From NCBI GenBank assembly GCA_029204225.1, contig CM055094.1:63822714-63886713 (forward strand): a stretch of 64,000 bases of DNA, written 5' to 3'. Within the stretch, counting starts at the first letter, position 1; each line of letters opens with the position of its first letter. The notes below the pieces were generated by a model. That model worked only from the letters and a program-made list of their open reading frames with translations. It had not been told where the DNA came from and ran no database searches. This DNA is from Diphasiastrum complanatum (Eukaryota > Streptophyta > Lycopodiopsida > Lycopodiales > Lycopodiaceae). The position numbers were made by a program, and so were the translations under genes. Positions 45,348-55,689 of this stretch are shown in pieces.

Positions 45348-46139
45348 ATGGTGGATTCTCTAGTATCCAGTGCCACAATCCAAAGGCAAACACTTGATCA
45401 GGAGTGTAAAATAGGTAGTCATGCACATAGCTCGCAAGCATCGGCAGGAAGGCAAGGTGGTCTTAAGATCAGTAAGGAATCCAAAAGGATAAAGAAGATA
45501 CCACAGCCACTTCAATTACAGCCTCGTCCGCCACTCATCATCCACACTCGGTCTCCCAAAGTTATCCAGGCTGTTTCAAGCGACTTTATGTGGCTAGTGC
45601 AGCGGTTGACGGGCTCCGCAGTTACTCGCTTAAGGTGCGAGAAAAGCAAGCCCTCCTTGCCTAATCAAAACGACAAAGCTGAGGCGCCCCCCAAATCCAT
45701 GCCTCGTTCGAATTCTTATGACGGCTCATATTGTAATTCTATTTCTGAGACCGATAGCAACTCAGAAGCTCACTCTAGATCTCATTGGCCTGATTTGGAA
45801 GCTGAAGTATCTTTCTGCCATACCTCAAAACCCTCGGCCAAGAATCACAGCGTGACCGAGGAACCGAGCACTTCAATCATTTCCCTCGACGATTCAGCTC
45901 TAACTATGGATTTCGACAGTGAACGTAACGGCGCAGCTCCCTCCATGAGCGACTCGTGGGATGGATATGAGACAGAGGCGTTTGTATCGTCTCTTCCATC
46001 CCCAAGCATTTTCTCTGCCATATTCCTGCACGAATTGCCAACTCTTTCTCCCACAGCCTGCTCATACGTGGATTTCCTGGATTCATCAGTTGCTCCTAAC
46101 TTTCAATGCATCCCGCTTGAGGATTACAAAGCATGGTAG
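45348..46139 (+). CDS. VQ-motif protein (MKS1/VQ20-like), intact
   Basis: A 263-residue intronless protein. The VQ motif FxxxVQxxTG is F80-M-W-L-V84-Q85-R-L-T88-G89, LTG type, preceded by PPLIIHTRSPKVI (61-73), which is characteristic of the MKS1/VQ20-like group. VQ proteins are nuclear cofactors that bind WRKY factors through this motif, and several are MAP-kinase substrates. Possible Ser-Pro sites here are Ser69, Ser218 and Ser234. The rest is low-complexity and Ser-rich, as usual for the family; a basic KRIKK cluster (46-50) could aid nuclear entry. The ATG at 45348 has A at -3 and G at +4. The open frame extends upstream to 45258, but only to a TTG, so it is not the start. One uninterrupted frame and no TE homology make it a likely functional gene. 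Which VQ orthologue it is cannot be told. Confidence 0.92.
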   Translation: MVDSLVSSATIQRQTLDQECKIGSHAHSSQASAGRQGGLKISKESKRIKKIPQPLQLQPRPPLIIHTRSPKVIQAVSSDFMWLVQRLTGSAVTRLRCEKSKPSLPNQNDKAEAPPKSMPRSNSYDGSYCNSISETDSNSEAHSRSHWPDLEAEVSFCHTSKPSAKNHSVTEEPSTSIISLDDSALTMDFDSERNGAAPSMSDSWDGYETEAFVSSLPSPSIFSAIFLHELPTLSPTACSYVDFLDSSVAPNFQCIPLEDYKAW

Positions 46140-46735
46140 CACCAGCTGCTTATATTGTATTAAAAGCTCATAGATGGTGAAACCCACCAGCAGATCAGAA
46201 AAATCATAAAGGTGGTACAATCTATGATCAAAGCTTTATCCTGTTGAAGACACCTAAACCCAAGTGTCGGCCGAGTATGGGCAATTTAGGTACCGTAGCT
46301 AGCTGATGCGGTTTGATGTCTTTGTGTGCATCGAATGAGTAGAATTTTAGCGACGTGGTTTCTAAATAACGGTCCAAGAACTGGGTCTTGACTCTCTTGG
46401 GATTTTCAAGGAGAGCCTATGAGTGGGACTGATCGGGAGGTGGTCACTCAGCTCCACATCTCTCATCACTCAGCGCCACATCTCCTCTCCCCTTTTAGGA
46501 TGTGGTTAAATTAGTAATCGTGTGCTATAAATGTACCTCCGGATCGCTTCAACTTTAAAAAGATACTATGCATGTCGCCTACACATTTCTAGAGTCTCAA
46601 CTATAACTTCAAGATTTTTGAGACATGAAATGCACAAGATTAGTGTTCAGGAAAGAGGTTTCCATCCAAATTCTTGCATATTTTTTTTAACTTATTGGTT
46701 TTTAAAAAAAAGATGCCGTGGACAGGCTTTTGGAT
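46140..46735. other. VQ 3' flank; no other feature
   Basis: Probable 3' UTR and spacer. No canonical AATAAA is close to the stop; ATTAAA at 46158 is the nearest variant. The downstream open frame 46531-46923 runs into a repeat and is not supported. Confidence 0.4.
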
Positions 46736-46737
46736 TG

Positions 46738-46990
46738 CTAACGTGGACGTCGGATTCACATTCGTCGGATTCCGAGGTCCACGTCGGATTGCACCTATTT
46801 CTTTTTTTTGAAAAAACATGCCACGCCATATCCACGTCTAAATGTCAGAATCCGACATGTCGGATTCCGACGGGCCTTTCAAAAATTGGTTGCCGCCCAT
46901 ATTTCCCAATCACCGGACTCTGATTTTCGGATTTTTTTACTTGGATGTCATTTTCCGACGTGTCGGATTGCGACAAAATATGAAATTTTC
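46738..46990. repeat. TCGGATT / AATCCGA inverted-motif cluster
   Basis: The heptamer TCGGATT or its reverse complement AATCCGA occurs about eight times in 250 bp, several as imperfect palindromes (GTCGGATTCCGA, CCGACATGTCGGATT, CCGACGTGTCGGATT). A block GCACCTATTTCTTTTTTTTG then AAAAAACATGCCACG sits inside. This is the style of subterminal repeats of small hAT- or CACTA-type transposons, but no terminal repeat is defined. Confidence 0.5.
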
Positions 46991-47974
46991 AAAAATACGT
47001 CGGAATCTGCACGATATGTTATTGTGACATTATTGATTTTTTTTATCATATTCAATATCATGTAATGTCCTCCAACATCTCTTAAATGAAGTGCTTGGAT
47101 AACATTTTTTATTTCAAACTTTTCTAAACAATGCCTTAGTTCTTTGTTTGGATCTAATTTGTATGATACATTTTTTATAGTAGTGTACGAACCAGCTTCA
47201 TAATGCGATATAGTTCTTTTTTCAAGATCAAATCATTTTGGATAATTTGAATTTAATAAATTATTTGTATCAATTAATAAAATTTGTCCTTCATATATTT
47301 TGTAAGAGATTTTACCACTTATATGAGATAAAGATAGATGGTTTGTGTTCGTAAGAACTTTACCTTGTTAAACTTCTACTTGAAAGTTGAATTTCTACAA
47401 TAGCAATACCCATCGAGCTATTTTTTTGGATAGGTCTGGTATATTTACCAAAGACTTAAGAGCATAGTGTGTTGTCTCTCTCTCTCTCTCCCTAATGCTA
47501 CAACTAATGCAGATCCTTTCATTTACTGTATATAAATATCTCTATTATCGAGCTAATTACAGAAATACACAAGTTATCGAATAGTCTGTAGAAATACAGG
47601 AAAATCGCAAATAGACATTTGCTCGACAAAATCTTGAATCGACAATTGTCGACAATTTGTCGAACTTATTGTGGAATCTTCTTTCGAAGGAAATTGTTGA
47701 AGACATTATCGATTCGACCATCAACTGTCGATTTGACTGTTAGACTATCTACTTTCACAACCCCATGATTTCTGTAGAATCTCTATCAGAATTAGATTCT
47801 CTAGAGCGACAACTAATAGCAGAATGTGGTGTCTTAATCTATTTTGTAAATGTATCATTTTAGTATCCTTTTAACTATATAGCTACCATGTAAAACTATC
47901 GATAGCGCATCAATGTATAAGATAATTGAGAAATCATCCTGCACTCTGCGAACCAATGCGTGCACAAAATCCTC

Positions 47975-47978
<4 letters not shown>
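46991..47978. other. No gene; short palindromes
   Basis: AT-rich and non-coding. 47628-47662 contains overlapping palindromes built on TCGACAATTGTCGAC. A short CT run lies at 47474-47490. Confidence 0.4.

Positions 47979-48039
<61 letters not shown>
47979..48039. repeat. (CT)30 microsatellite
   Basis: Perfect CT run ending just before a copia gag fragment. Confidence 0.97.
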
Positions 48040-48046
<7 letters not shown>

Positions 48047-48071
48047 AAGTATCATTTTAGAGAGATCACGC

Positions 48072-48245
48072 AGACAAGCCCAATCTTCGAAAGAAGCTTG
48101 GGACATTTTGAGCACACTCTACAAAGTGAGAGACATCACTTCAAAACAACATATGAGGAGAAAATTATTTTCACTCAAAATGTCAAAAAGTGATTCTATT
48201 TAGAATCACATAAATCAATTTACGACTATGCTTAGAAGACAAATC
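48072..48245 (+). pseudogene. A-family gag fragment
   Basis: KEAWDILSTLYKVRDITSK ... FSLKMSKSDSI, then TAG (48201), then NHINQF. Homologous to A1 gag 18077-18225, including a TAG at the identical codon before the HINQF block. It ends near 48245, where family-B gag sequence begins. Confidence 0.78.
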
Positions 48246-48438
48246 TTTCAAAGTTTGCAAAAGAATTAAGAAAGTAAGTCCAAATAGATTTCAAAGTGAA
48301 GGCTTTGAATGAGGCTTTGAATGATGAGTTATATTGCATTGATGAGAGCATTAAGGAAGGAGAGCTTGTTCAAGTTATTTTAATGGTTTGTTGGATGCTC
48401 ATGCTAACATTGTATAGAGTCTTGCCATTCAAAGAACT

Positions 48439-48825
48439 TTGCCAAGTTTGATGGATCTTCAAGAGATCTTGATCAATGAAGAATATAGGCTTCAAGCAAG
48501 AGGTGGATCTACATCAACATCTCAAGGTGGAGAGGAGGCTTTGTTCATAAAGGACAAATTCAAAGGTAAAAACAAAAATAAGTGTTCTAAAGGGGAAGAT
48601 CAAGGGGAGGCCTCTTCAAATGGCAAAAGGAAAGATAGGTCAAAGCTAAAGTGCTTCTGTTGTGGCATCAAAGGACACTTTGCAAGTGAGTGCTACAAGA
48701 AGAAGAGAGATCAAGGAGACAAGCAAGGTAATCTAACTCTTGATGAGGATGGATTGGATGTTCAAAACTCAAATGATGATGCTTTTGGATGTCTTCATGT
48801 ATGCTTGCTAATGATGGAGATCTAG
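48439..48825 (+). pseudogene. Copia B gag C-terminus with zinc knuckle
   Basis: LPSLMDLQEILINEEYRLQ-type end of capsid, a Lys-rich linker and an intact CCHC knuckle CFCCGIKGHFASEC (about 48655-48696). The upstream capsid half is broken by stops (48310-48440). Confidence 0.83.
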
Positions 48826-48898
48826 ATCCATGGTGCATTGATAGTGGTGGAAGCTCACACAGGTCATCATCTCTCTGGCTACTCTTTATGGATGGAAT

Positions 48899-50011
48899 CT
48901 ATGGCAATTGGATATCACAAATGCTTTTTTGAATGGTGATCTTGAGGAGGAAGTGTACATGGAGCAACCCGAGAGCTACATTTCACCTACAAAGCCAAAT
49001 CATGTGTGTCTTCTACAAAAGAGCTTATATGGCCTTAAGCAAGCACCAAGGAGTTGCTATGCTAATCTTAACACTTTTTTACTCTCTCAAGGCTTTGTTA
49101 TGAGTGACTACAATGATTCAATTTATTATAGGTTTTCTGAATATGATGTTACCATTTTGCTAATCTATGTGGATGATATCATCTTGAGTGGTGGAGACAA
49201 CCAAGATGTGGAGAATATCAAGAGTGCTCTCAAGAAGGAGTTTGATGTGCATGACCTTGGTCATTTGCATTACATTTTAGGAATAGAAGTGATTAGATCT
49301 TCTCAATCTACTTTCATTTGTCAACAGAAGTATGCTAATTCTATTTTTGAAAGATTTCATATGGTAGATGCAAAGTCTTGTGATACACCTATGGAGTCAA
49401 ATGTAAAACTAACTATAAGAAGTAATGAAAGATCCTTCAAGGACATTACTCTCTATAGGAAGCTAGTTGGTTCACTCATCTATCTAACCATCACAAGACC
49501 AGATCTAAGCTATTGTGTTGGTAGATTGAGCCAATTCATGCAAGATCCTAGTGAAGAGCATTAGAAGCTAGGGAAACGAGTTTTGAGGTATATCATTGGA
49601 ACTCGAGATTTTGGCATATTGTATGAGGGATCATTAGCTGACTTGTTTGGATTTTCAGGTTCGGACTTTGCTGGAGATAAAATGGATAGGAGATCCATAA
49701 GTGCTCATTGTATTTTCATAGGTGATGGAGCTATATCATGGATGTCAAAGAAATAAGCCACTATCTCATTGTCATCTAGTGAGGCCGAGTACAAAGCACT
49801 TACACATTGCACAAAGGAGATGGTATGGATCAAGAGGATGATCAAGGATCTTCACTTGGTGGATTTTTCAGAGAGCCCAATTATCTTTTGTGACAACCTA
49901 TCAGTCCAAAAGTTGGCAACTAATCATATCTTTCATGTTGTGTGGGATATCACTTTGTCAGAGAGCAAGCCTTGGCAAAGGAGGTGGTGTGAGAAATTGG
50001 CAAAAACCTAG
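48899..50011 (+). pseudogene. Copia B RT and RNase H
   Basis: QLDITNAFLNGDLEEEVYM, SLYGLKQAPRSCY, catalytic IYVDDIILSGG (about 49165), LHYILGIEV, LVGSLIYLTITRPDLSYCV in one long open frame (48908-49564). TAG at 49562 replaces a Trp-like position, a second stop (TAA, about 49754) follows MSKK, then LSSSEAEYKALTHCTKE continues in frame to 50011. The RT itself is nearly intact. Confidence 0.88.
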
Positions 50012-50024
50012 CTTGGTATTCTTA

Positions 50025-50819
50025 TGTTAGAAGTTTGTGAGTGAATCTCACATGTGTGGAGGATGTTCCCACGTGTGGAGAATTGTAAAATAAATTAGAA
50101 ATTATTGTTATGGGGGTCTCATTAAGTTTCATAGTCAAGCTTCTAGGTGTCATTAGTAGATTGAGCCATTTTTAGCTTTAGAGGTCAATTAGTGAAGTAC
50201 ACTTGTTTTGACATTATATAGGTCCAAAGCACAAGTGGAAAACTCAAGCTAAATAGGTTCTTGACAAGTGTCTTTAGTTAGTTTGATTTGTGACAAGTCA
50301 AAGTTCAAGAGGTCCAATCGAATTTAGAGGTGGAAGCATCAATGGTCCAATAGGATTTGAGATAGGCTTGTGAATGGACCAATAGAATCAAGAGGTGGAT
50401 GCATCAATGGTCCAATAGGATTAAGAGGTTGTAAATATGAGTTCCAATCATGTTTGATCTAGGAGTAGCTCATGGATCTACCAGTATCATTGTACTTCTC
50501 ATTCTATGTTAATTGATTCAAAGATTTAGTGAATTTTGTGTGTATGTGCTTTTCTAACTTTCTCTCTCTACTCGAGGGCTCATGATGGTTTTCTCTCTCT
50601 ACCCAAGGAGAGCAACTTGTTTTTACTTAGAATAATTTTTTAACACTTCCCACACGTGTGTGTTAGCTTTGGAAGTGGCTGAATGCATGTAGAAGTGTAC
50701 ATTTGCCATAGATTCAAAGATAGATCTTGAATCTCAATCTAGTCTTGATCTTAGTGCATCTACACACCTTAGGAGATCTCAAACACATGTAGTACAGTCC
50801 ACACGTGTGAAACTTGACA
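50025..50819 (+). repeat. LTR of family B (plus), G-box rich
   Basis: Starts TGTTAGAAG and ends ACTTGACA directly before a PBS; 795 bp. It contains CCCACGTGTGG (about 50068), CACACGTGTGTG (about 50650) and CACACGTGTGAA (about 50800). It has element-B RNase H on its left and a PBS plus gag of the same family on its right. Confidence 0.8.
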
Positions 50820-51477
50820 TGGTATTAGAGCCTACCTAAGGCTCTCATGTATTTTTATCCATTTAAGTGAAAACTTTTCATCAATCTCAAGCTAGGAATC
50901 GTAAAGATCCATTTTCTAAGCCATCTTGTTCAATTTTGGATTAAAAGACATCAATAGGGCATTGATTGGATCTGAACTAGTACTGTACGGAATCAAGTGC
51001 TCGGATATGTGTGAGAAATATCCAATTTTAGTTTGGGAGTTCTCTTTCATGTTTGATCCAAAAATCTTGCTTGATAGTTTTTTTTGAAGCTATTTTTGTC
51101 TAGTTTGTGTTGCAATCAGTTTAATTCCATTTGGTTGCACCGATCAAAAGTTATGAGTTTTTGAAGAGGGTTAGGTAGGGCATGTAGGCTTGTGTGGACA
51201 CATTTGGTTTGGTCAAGAGATTGCTTGTTTGATCCCAAATCACAGTTGAATGCTTACCAATCTCATCTATAAGTGATCTAGGCATTGTTTTGAGATCTTA
51301 GCCAATTTGTTTCATGCAATATCATTGTGTTTGAGTCAAATTTGGTTACTTAGTATATTTCACACGTGCTAAGAGTGGTTGATCCTAACTTTGCCCACTC
51401 TCCATCATTTGATGTGAAGTAGATCTAGTTTTGTTTTTGTTCCTCACTTTTGTTTATCTCCACTTTACATCGCCTCA
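50820..51477 (+). other. PBS and leader after LTR-B
   Basis: TGGTATTAGAGC at 50820-50831 differs by one base from the standard initiator-Met site. A 650-bp leader follows, homologous to the minus-strand leader at 30933-31301, with another CACACGTG near 51360. Confidence 0.78.
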
Positions 51478-51662
51478 ATGGGTTCATACTTGTTGGAACC
51501 AAGTGAGAGATTGTCTACTTCCAATTATTTAATATGGAAGTTGAGGATGGAGTCCATCTTGATACTCCAAGATGTGATGGACATTGTACTTGGGATTGAG
51601 GAGGAGCCTCAAGTCCTTCAAGAAGTACAAAAGTACAAGAAGAGAGCTAGGATGACTCTTCA
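51478..51662 (+). pseudogene. Family-B gag N-terminus, truncated
   Basis: ATG at 51478, MGSYLLEPSERLSTSNYLIW and LQDVMDIVLGIEEEPQVLQ. Cut near 51662, where TGTTGGAAATT (an LTR-like start) begins unrelated sequence. Confidence 0.8.
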
Positions 51663-52520
51663 TTGTTGGAAATTAAGCCCGCAGTTCTCCTTGGTGAATG
51701 GCTATTTTTCTATTTTATAATTATTCCTACACGTTTATTGATCATTGATCTAGGGTTGGGTGAAACCAAGTTTGGTTTCGCGTCTGCTCATCTGATACTT
51801 GCAGGAATCACAAACTTAGACAACCAATTATTTGAAACACATCTACAACGGCTGATCTCCAACAAAGGGTAACCAATTCCATTATAATTTCAAGTTCAGA
51901 TGTTAAGTTTAATAACTTGAAGTCATTGAAGACTTGGCCATCTTCAAGGACTTCTGCAAAACTTGCATTTAGAACAACTCTACAGATTTACATTACTTTT
52001 TCAACAGTCTGCAGAAATACACTAAGTATTGCACAATTTGCACTTTTTCGAAAACTGCGACGCTTACCTTCGACTTCTTCTGTTCAAATATTTTGAAAGA
52101 GTTAACTTGTTCACAGTGCAAAAGTTTAACTATTTTTCAACACCTTCGGCTTTTTTGCATTTTCTCAAAAAATGCAAAGAGAGAGAAATTTTCAGAAGGT
52201 CCTCTATTTTTAAGAGTTAAACTATTAAAGGCACCTTCGCCTTGTATTTAAAGGCACCTTCGGCTTTTTCGAATTTTCTTGAAAAGTGCGAGAGAGTTAA
52301 ACTGTTAAGGACATCTTCGCCTTTTTGAGGGCACCTTCGACTTTTTCGCAAAATCCCGAAGAGAGAGAAAAATGTCGAAGGTCGTCTATTTTGAACGAGG
52401 AACGTTTCCAACCACATCCCGAAATTTGCAAAGTGAGAGAAAACCACTTCATGTGAAGTGAGAGAATTTACGACGTCCTCGTCAACGTCAACGCTCCTGA
52501 TTTGTTGACTGTATACATTA
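51663..52520. repeat. Unknown repeat with CCTTCG-GCTTTTT words
   Basis: Non-coding, possibly an LTR fragment since it starts TGTTGGAAATT. From 52060 to 52430 the phrases CACCTTCGGCTTTTT, CACCTTCGCCTT and GAGAGTTAAACT.TTAA recur, and GCACCTTCGACTTTTTCG can pair with ATGTCGAAGGTCG. Related wording appears at 29620-29900 and 35365-35480. Confidence 0.45.
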
Positions 52521-53129
52521 TGTATAGTTAAAAGCCAAATACTTCCAAGTACAAACGACTTAACTAATTAGGTGACAAACATATAATTTAGTTAATACAT
52601 AGATGCAATCTATAACTAGATCACCCCAGCACAGATTATATGAGATGCTCCGTCCATAAGACATATTTATTTGAGCCTCCTAGTTACACCATCATTCTGT
52701 TTTGTAACTGCCATTGTTGTGCTTCAGTGTAATATAGCAGCAATACGCTTTTTATCTGTGTATAACATAGATGAATGCTTATTGTGATTTGAATGCACTC
52801 TATCGCTGTTTGATCGCGCTTGTTTACTCACTCTAATCATAACACGGACGTCTACGACTCCTCAGTTTTTTATCAGCCGATGGATGAATCTGATGCCTGA
52901 GGAACTCGCGATATCATACTGCTCTTTCAGAACTAAGCTTCATATCTGATTTCCAGTAATACCACACACACACAAACCATTTCTAATCTTTTCGGTGGAT
53001 TGTACTCTCGTTTTTGTGAGTATGAGTTAGTGTTTAAGATATTGTTGGGCAATTAGAACACTTGAAGCTATGATTATACTTAGCATAAGCTACCTATTAG
53101 AATGTTTTTGCATCTAGTAGTTGATTGCA
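52521..53129 (+). repeat. LTR of family F (plus)
   Basis: About 609 bp, starts TGTATAG and ends GATTGCA. Inverted partner at 36421-37028. It contains a (CA)n at about 52963. Confidence 0.78.
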
Positions 53130-53506
53130 TTAGAGTTCTAAATCCAAAAAAGATCCTTTGTGTCGTATGAACACTTTGTTTTGATGATCTCCACACAACC
53201 CGACATCACTCTTCAAAAGGTGATCAGTCATCTTCTTCAAAAAGAAATATGGAGAAAGACTAGCAGCTTGATCATCAAAGACAAATCCATGGCCCTGTAC
53301 ACCAAGAAGAAAGACTATTCCAAGGGCAAGAATCAAGTGCAGCAGTAATATCAGAAGCCTCACATTCAAGGTGGGCATGGTGGATCGTGCAAAAGCTTTT
53401 CTGTAGATATTGCAAGAGAGACAATCACGACATCAAGGAGTGTCGTATCCGCATCTACAATGAGGCAAAGAAGCAACAACAACAACAGTAGCCAAAATCC
53501 TCCAAT

Positions 53507-53845
53507 GTGATGGAATTCAAGGAGCAAGATACACATTTGTTAATGGCTTACAACAACAGCAACGAAGATTGTGATAGCTGGTACTTGGACAGCGACGCTA
53601 CTCAATACATGACCTCTCGCAAGGAATGGTTTACCGCGTATGTAGCTTACAGCAGAGATCAATTCATCTACCTCGGAGATTCTAAAACCATACACATGGA
53701 AGGCAAAGGAGTAGTGAAGATCAACTTCAACAACGATCTATCTATTTGTATTCCTAACGTCCTTCATGTTCCTCAGTTATCAAAGAACTTGCTATCAGTC
53801 TCTAAGATAATTGATGAGGGCTACACTGTTACCTTTCTCATCTAA
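53507..53845 (+). pseudogene. Copia F protease, active site altered
   Basis: SWYLDSDATQYMTSRKEWF: the catalytic DSG reads DSD, and the usual Q-H-M reads Q-Y-M. VLHVPQLSKNLLSVSKI follows, typical of the end of copia protease. Frameshift near 53840. Confidence 0.85.
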
Positions 53846-54502
53846 GCAGTGTAGAATATTCGAGGAAGATACTACTCTGACTACATGCACTAGAGTCGAA
53901 AATCTTTACGTACTCTCTAATTCAGTTGCATTAGCTAGTATCTCTAATGAAAATGTAAACGACAGTGCTGTTCTATGGCATAGTCGATTTGCACATGTGA
54001 ATACAAGATCCTTTCCTATATGCATTGTAATAATTTAGTTGATGGATTAAATTTTCCTTCTTTGTTAGATAGGAAATCTTTCTATTGTGAACTATGCATC
54101 TATGGCAAACACTCTAGAAGCAAGTTTCCCAAATCACATTCCATCAAAACAAAGCATGTATTGGGTCTTGTACATAACGATCTTTGTGGTCCAATGCCAA
54201 CTCCATCCTTAGGAGATGCAATCTATTTTCTCACTTTCATAGATGATTATTCTAAATGGTCTACAGTCATATTCATTAAGCAAAAATTTGAAGCCTTTGA
54301 ATGCTTCAAGAGATTCAAGGCCATGGGTGAGACACAAACCAAGCCTAGTGTCAGCCATTTAAAAATCTTTGGTTGTATATGTTTTGTTCACATTCCTAAA
54401 CAACTTAGGAAGAGACTGGATCATAGGACAAATAAATGTATTTTCATTGGCTATCCTGATGACATAAAGCTTATAAAGTTTATGATCCATCCACCAATGT
54501 AG
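53846..54502 (+). pseudogene. Copia F integrase, core deleted
   Basis: LWHSRFAHVN, then after a shift YCELCIYGKHSRSKF (zinc domain) and LVHNDLCGPMPTPSLGDAIY with the first catalytic Asp. After FKRFKAM the sequence jumps to QTKPSVSHLKIFGCICFVHI, so the segment with the second Asp and the Glu is deleted. Confidence 0.85.
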
Positions 54503-54680
54503 TATTTGTCTCTAGGGATGTAATATTTCAAGAACATACATACCATGATTTTAAGCAACCATCGATAAATGATGCTATGTCATGTCATCCTATTTTACGT
54601 GGCATGGATTCTTCCAACGTTGATGTTCCTTCTATAGAACGTGCAGCTACAACTACAGAAGTCGAGCAGCTGTTACATAA

Positions 54681-54785
54681 GGAATGATCTTTCTAGAGAC
54701 CTTTATGATGGGTCAAATAATTTTTGAAGTTACATCTTGTCCAATTTACCCTACCATCCATAAAGGTCACTAGAAAGGCCATTCC
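54681..54785. ncRNA. Long-stem hairpin (miRNA-precursor- or MITE-like)
   Basis: Arm 54681-54710 pairs with 54754-54785 over about 31 bp, with two adjacent central changes (one of them a wobble), one further mismatch and one bulged base; loop of about 43 nt. Arms begin GGAATGATCTTTCTAGAGAC and end CTAGAAAGGCCATTCC. Geometry fits a plant miRNA foldback or a recently inverted MITE. Expression cannot be judged. Confidence 0.45.
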
Positions 54786-54912
54786 CATGTACATTAATTC
54801 TCCAAAGATCCTTGCATCCATTCTTGCCTCAAGGCCTCATCCTCCACCTTACCTAGAAGAGATTGCTCTGGTTGGGTTTTAGCATCAAGTATGGTGTAAT
54901 TTTTTTTTTCAG

Positions 54913-55689
54913 GTGGTAAAGATATCTAGACGTATTGAAGATGACATTTTCATAATATTAGACCTAAATGACATCACGATACTGGTCCATAATGCTCAAG
55001 AGATGAGAAATGGCAATCACAACAGATCAAATTGAAACAAGGGTGGCGAGAAATTCTAAAAAAAAAATGTCAAAATTTAAGATTGGCATTTGGTCCATTA
55101 TGGACTATGAAACCGTGCTTAATACTACTCTTTCATAAAAAGAGAGGCATGTCAAAAGCTTCCATTTTTCATGTTGTGGAGCCAAGAAAATTGCTACCAA
55201 CATTCAGGTATAATGTGTCCTGAGAAGTCTTTTGTAGCTGTTAATTTCAAACCCTTATGTTATGTATGGCATCATTTCTATCCTAGACTCAACAAACACA
55301 ACACAGTGCTTATTGATTATTCACCATACAAATCATGCATGAACAATCCATTGAATTGTATATTTTCGGAGGAATAAAATTCATTTGCCGACAACAACTA
55401 TCTTATGGATGTCCTATGGCCATACTTAGAACAATTGAAAGAAGCTCCAGACATTGAGAGCTATGTAAATTCACATTCCATTGGACAAGAAGCGGTTACT
55501 ACTAGTCATCTGTACTACAATTTGCTTAGAGAAGTGATAGAAGTTCCTTGGGACTCATCAAAATCAAAAAAATCTATGAAGGAACAAAAATTGCACCAAG
55601 TTGGAGGTTTGGCTACTGGGATGGCACAAACTTCACTATACGAGGAGTTGGAATTAGAACAGGTGGAGCTTCTTTATGCTCGTATGTAA
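54913..55689 (+). pseudogene. FCP1/NLI-interacting phosphatase-like pseudogene
   Basis: Pieces in two or three frames resemble the HAD-type FCP1-homology domain (Ser/Thr phosphatases acting on RNA polymerase II CTD and relatives). ILDLNDITILVHN (about 54955) stands where the DxDxT motif belongs. HNTVLIDYSPYKS (about 55300-55335) stands where IDDSPYK belongs, with the second Asp now Tyr. Then DNNYLMDVLWPYLEQLKEAP and YVNSHSIGQEAV, a typical end. A TTTTCAG acceptor-like site precedes 54913. Stops (for example the TAA before NSFADNN) and both Asp changes say non-functional. It could be a retro- or transduplicated fragment. Confidence 0.5.

Larger units (their letters stand above)
48290..50011 (+). 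mobile_element. Ty1-copia element B, deleted internal region
   Basis: Gag C-terminus with zinc knuckle, a stub of protease (DPWCIDSGGSS near 48830-48855), then a jump straight to RT and RNase H. Integrase and most of the protease are deleted at about 48860-48895. Followed by LTR-B at 50025. Confidence 0.87.
53130..54680 (+). mobile_element. Ty1-copia element F, internal fragment
   Basis: Late gag, zinc knuckle, protease and part of integrase, with no RT. Gag N-terminus and PBS are missing, since the frame starts at the LLMISTQPD-like late gag segment straight after the LTR. The knuckle CRYCKRDNHDIKEC (about 53403-53444) is intact and followed by poly-Gln. Confidence 0.83.

Noticed and set aside
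45845-46086. Minus ORFs inside the VQ gene
   Set aside because: Antisense shadows without recognisable content.
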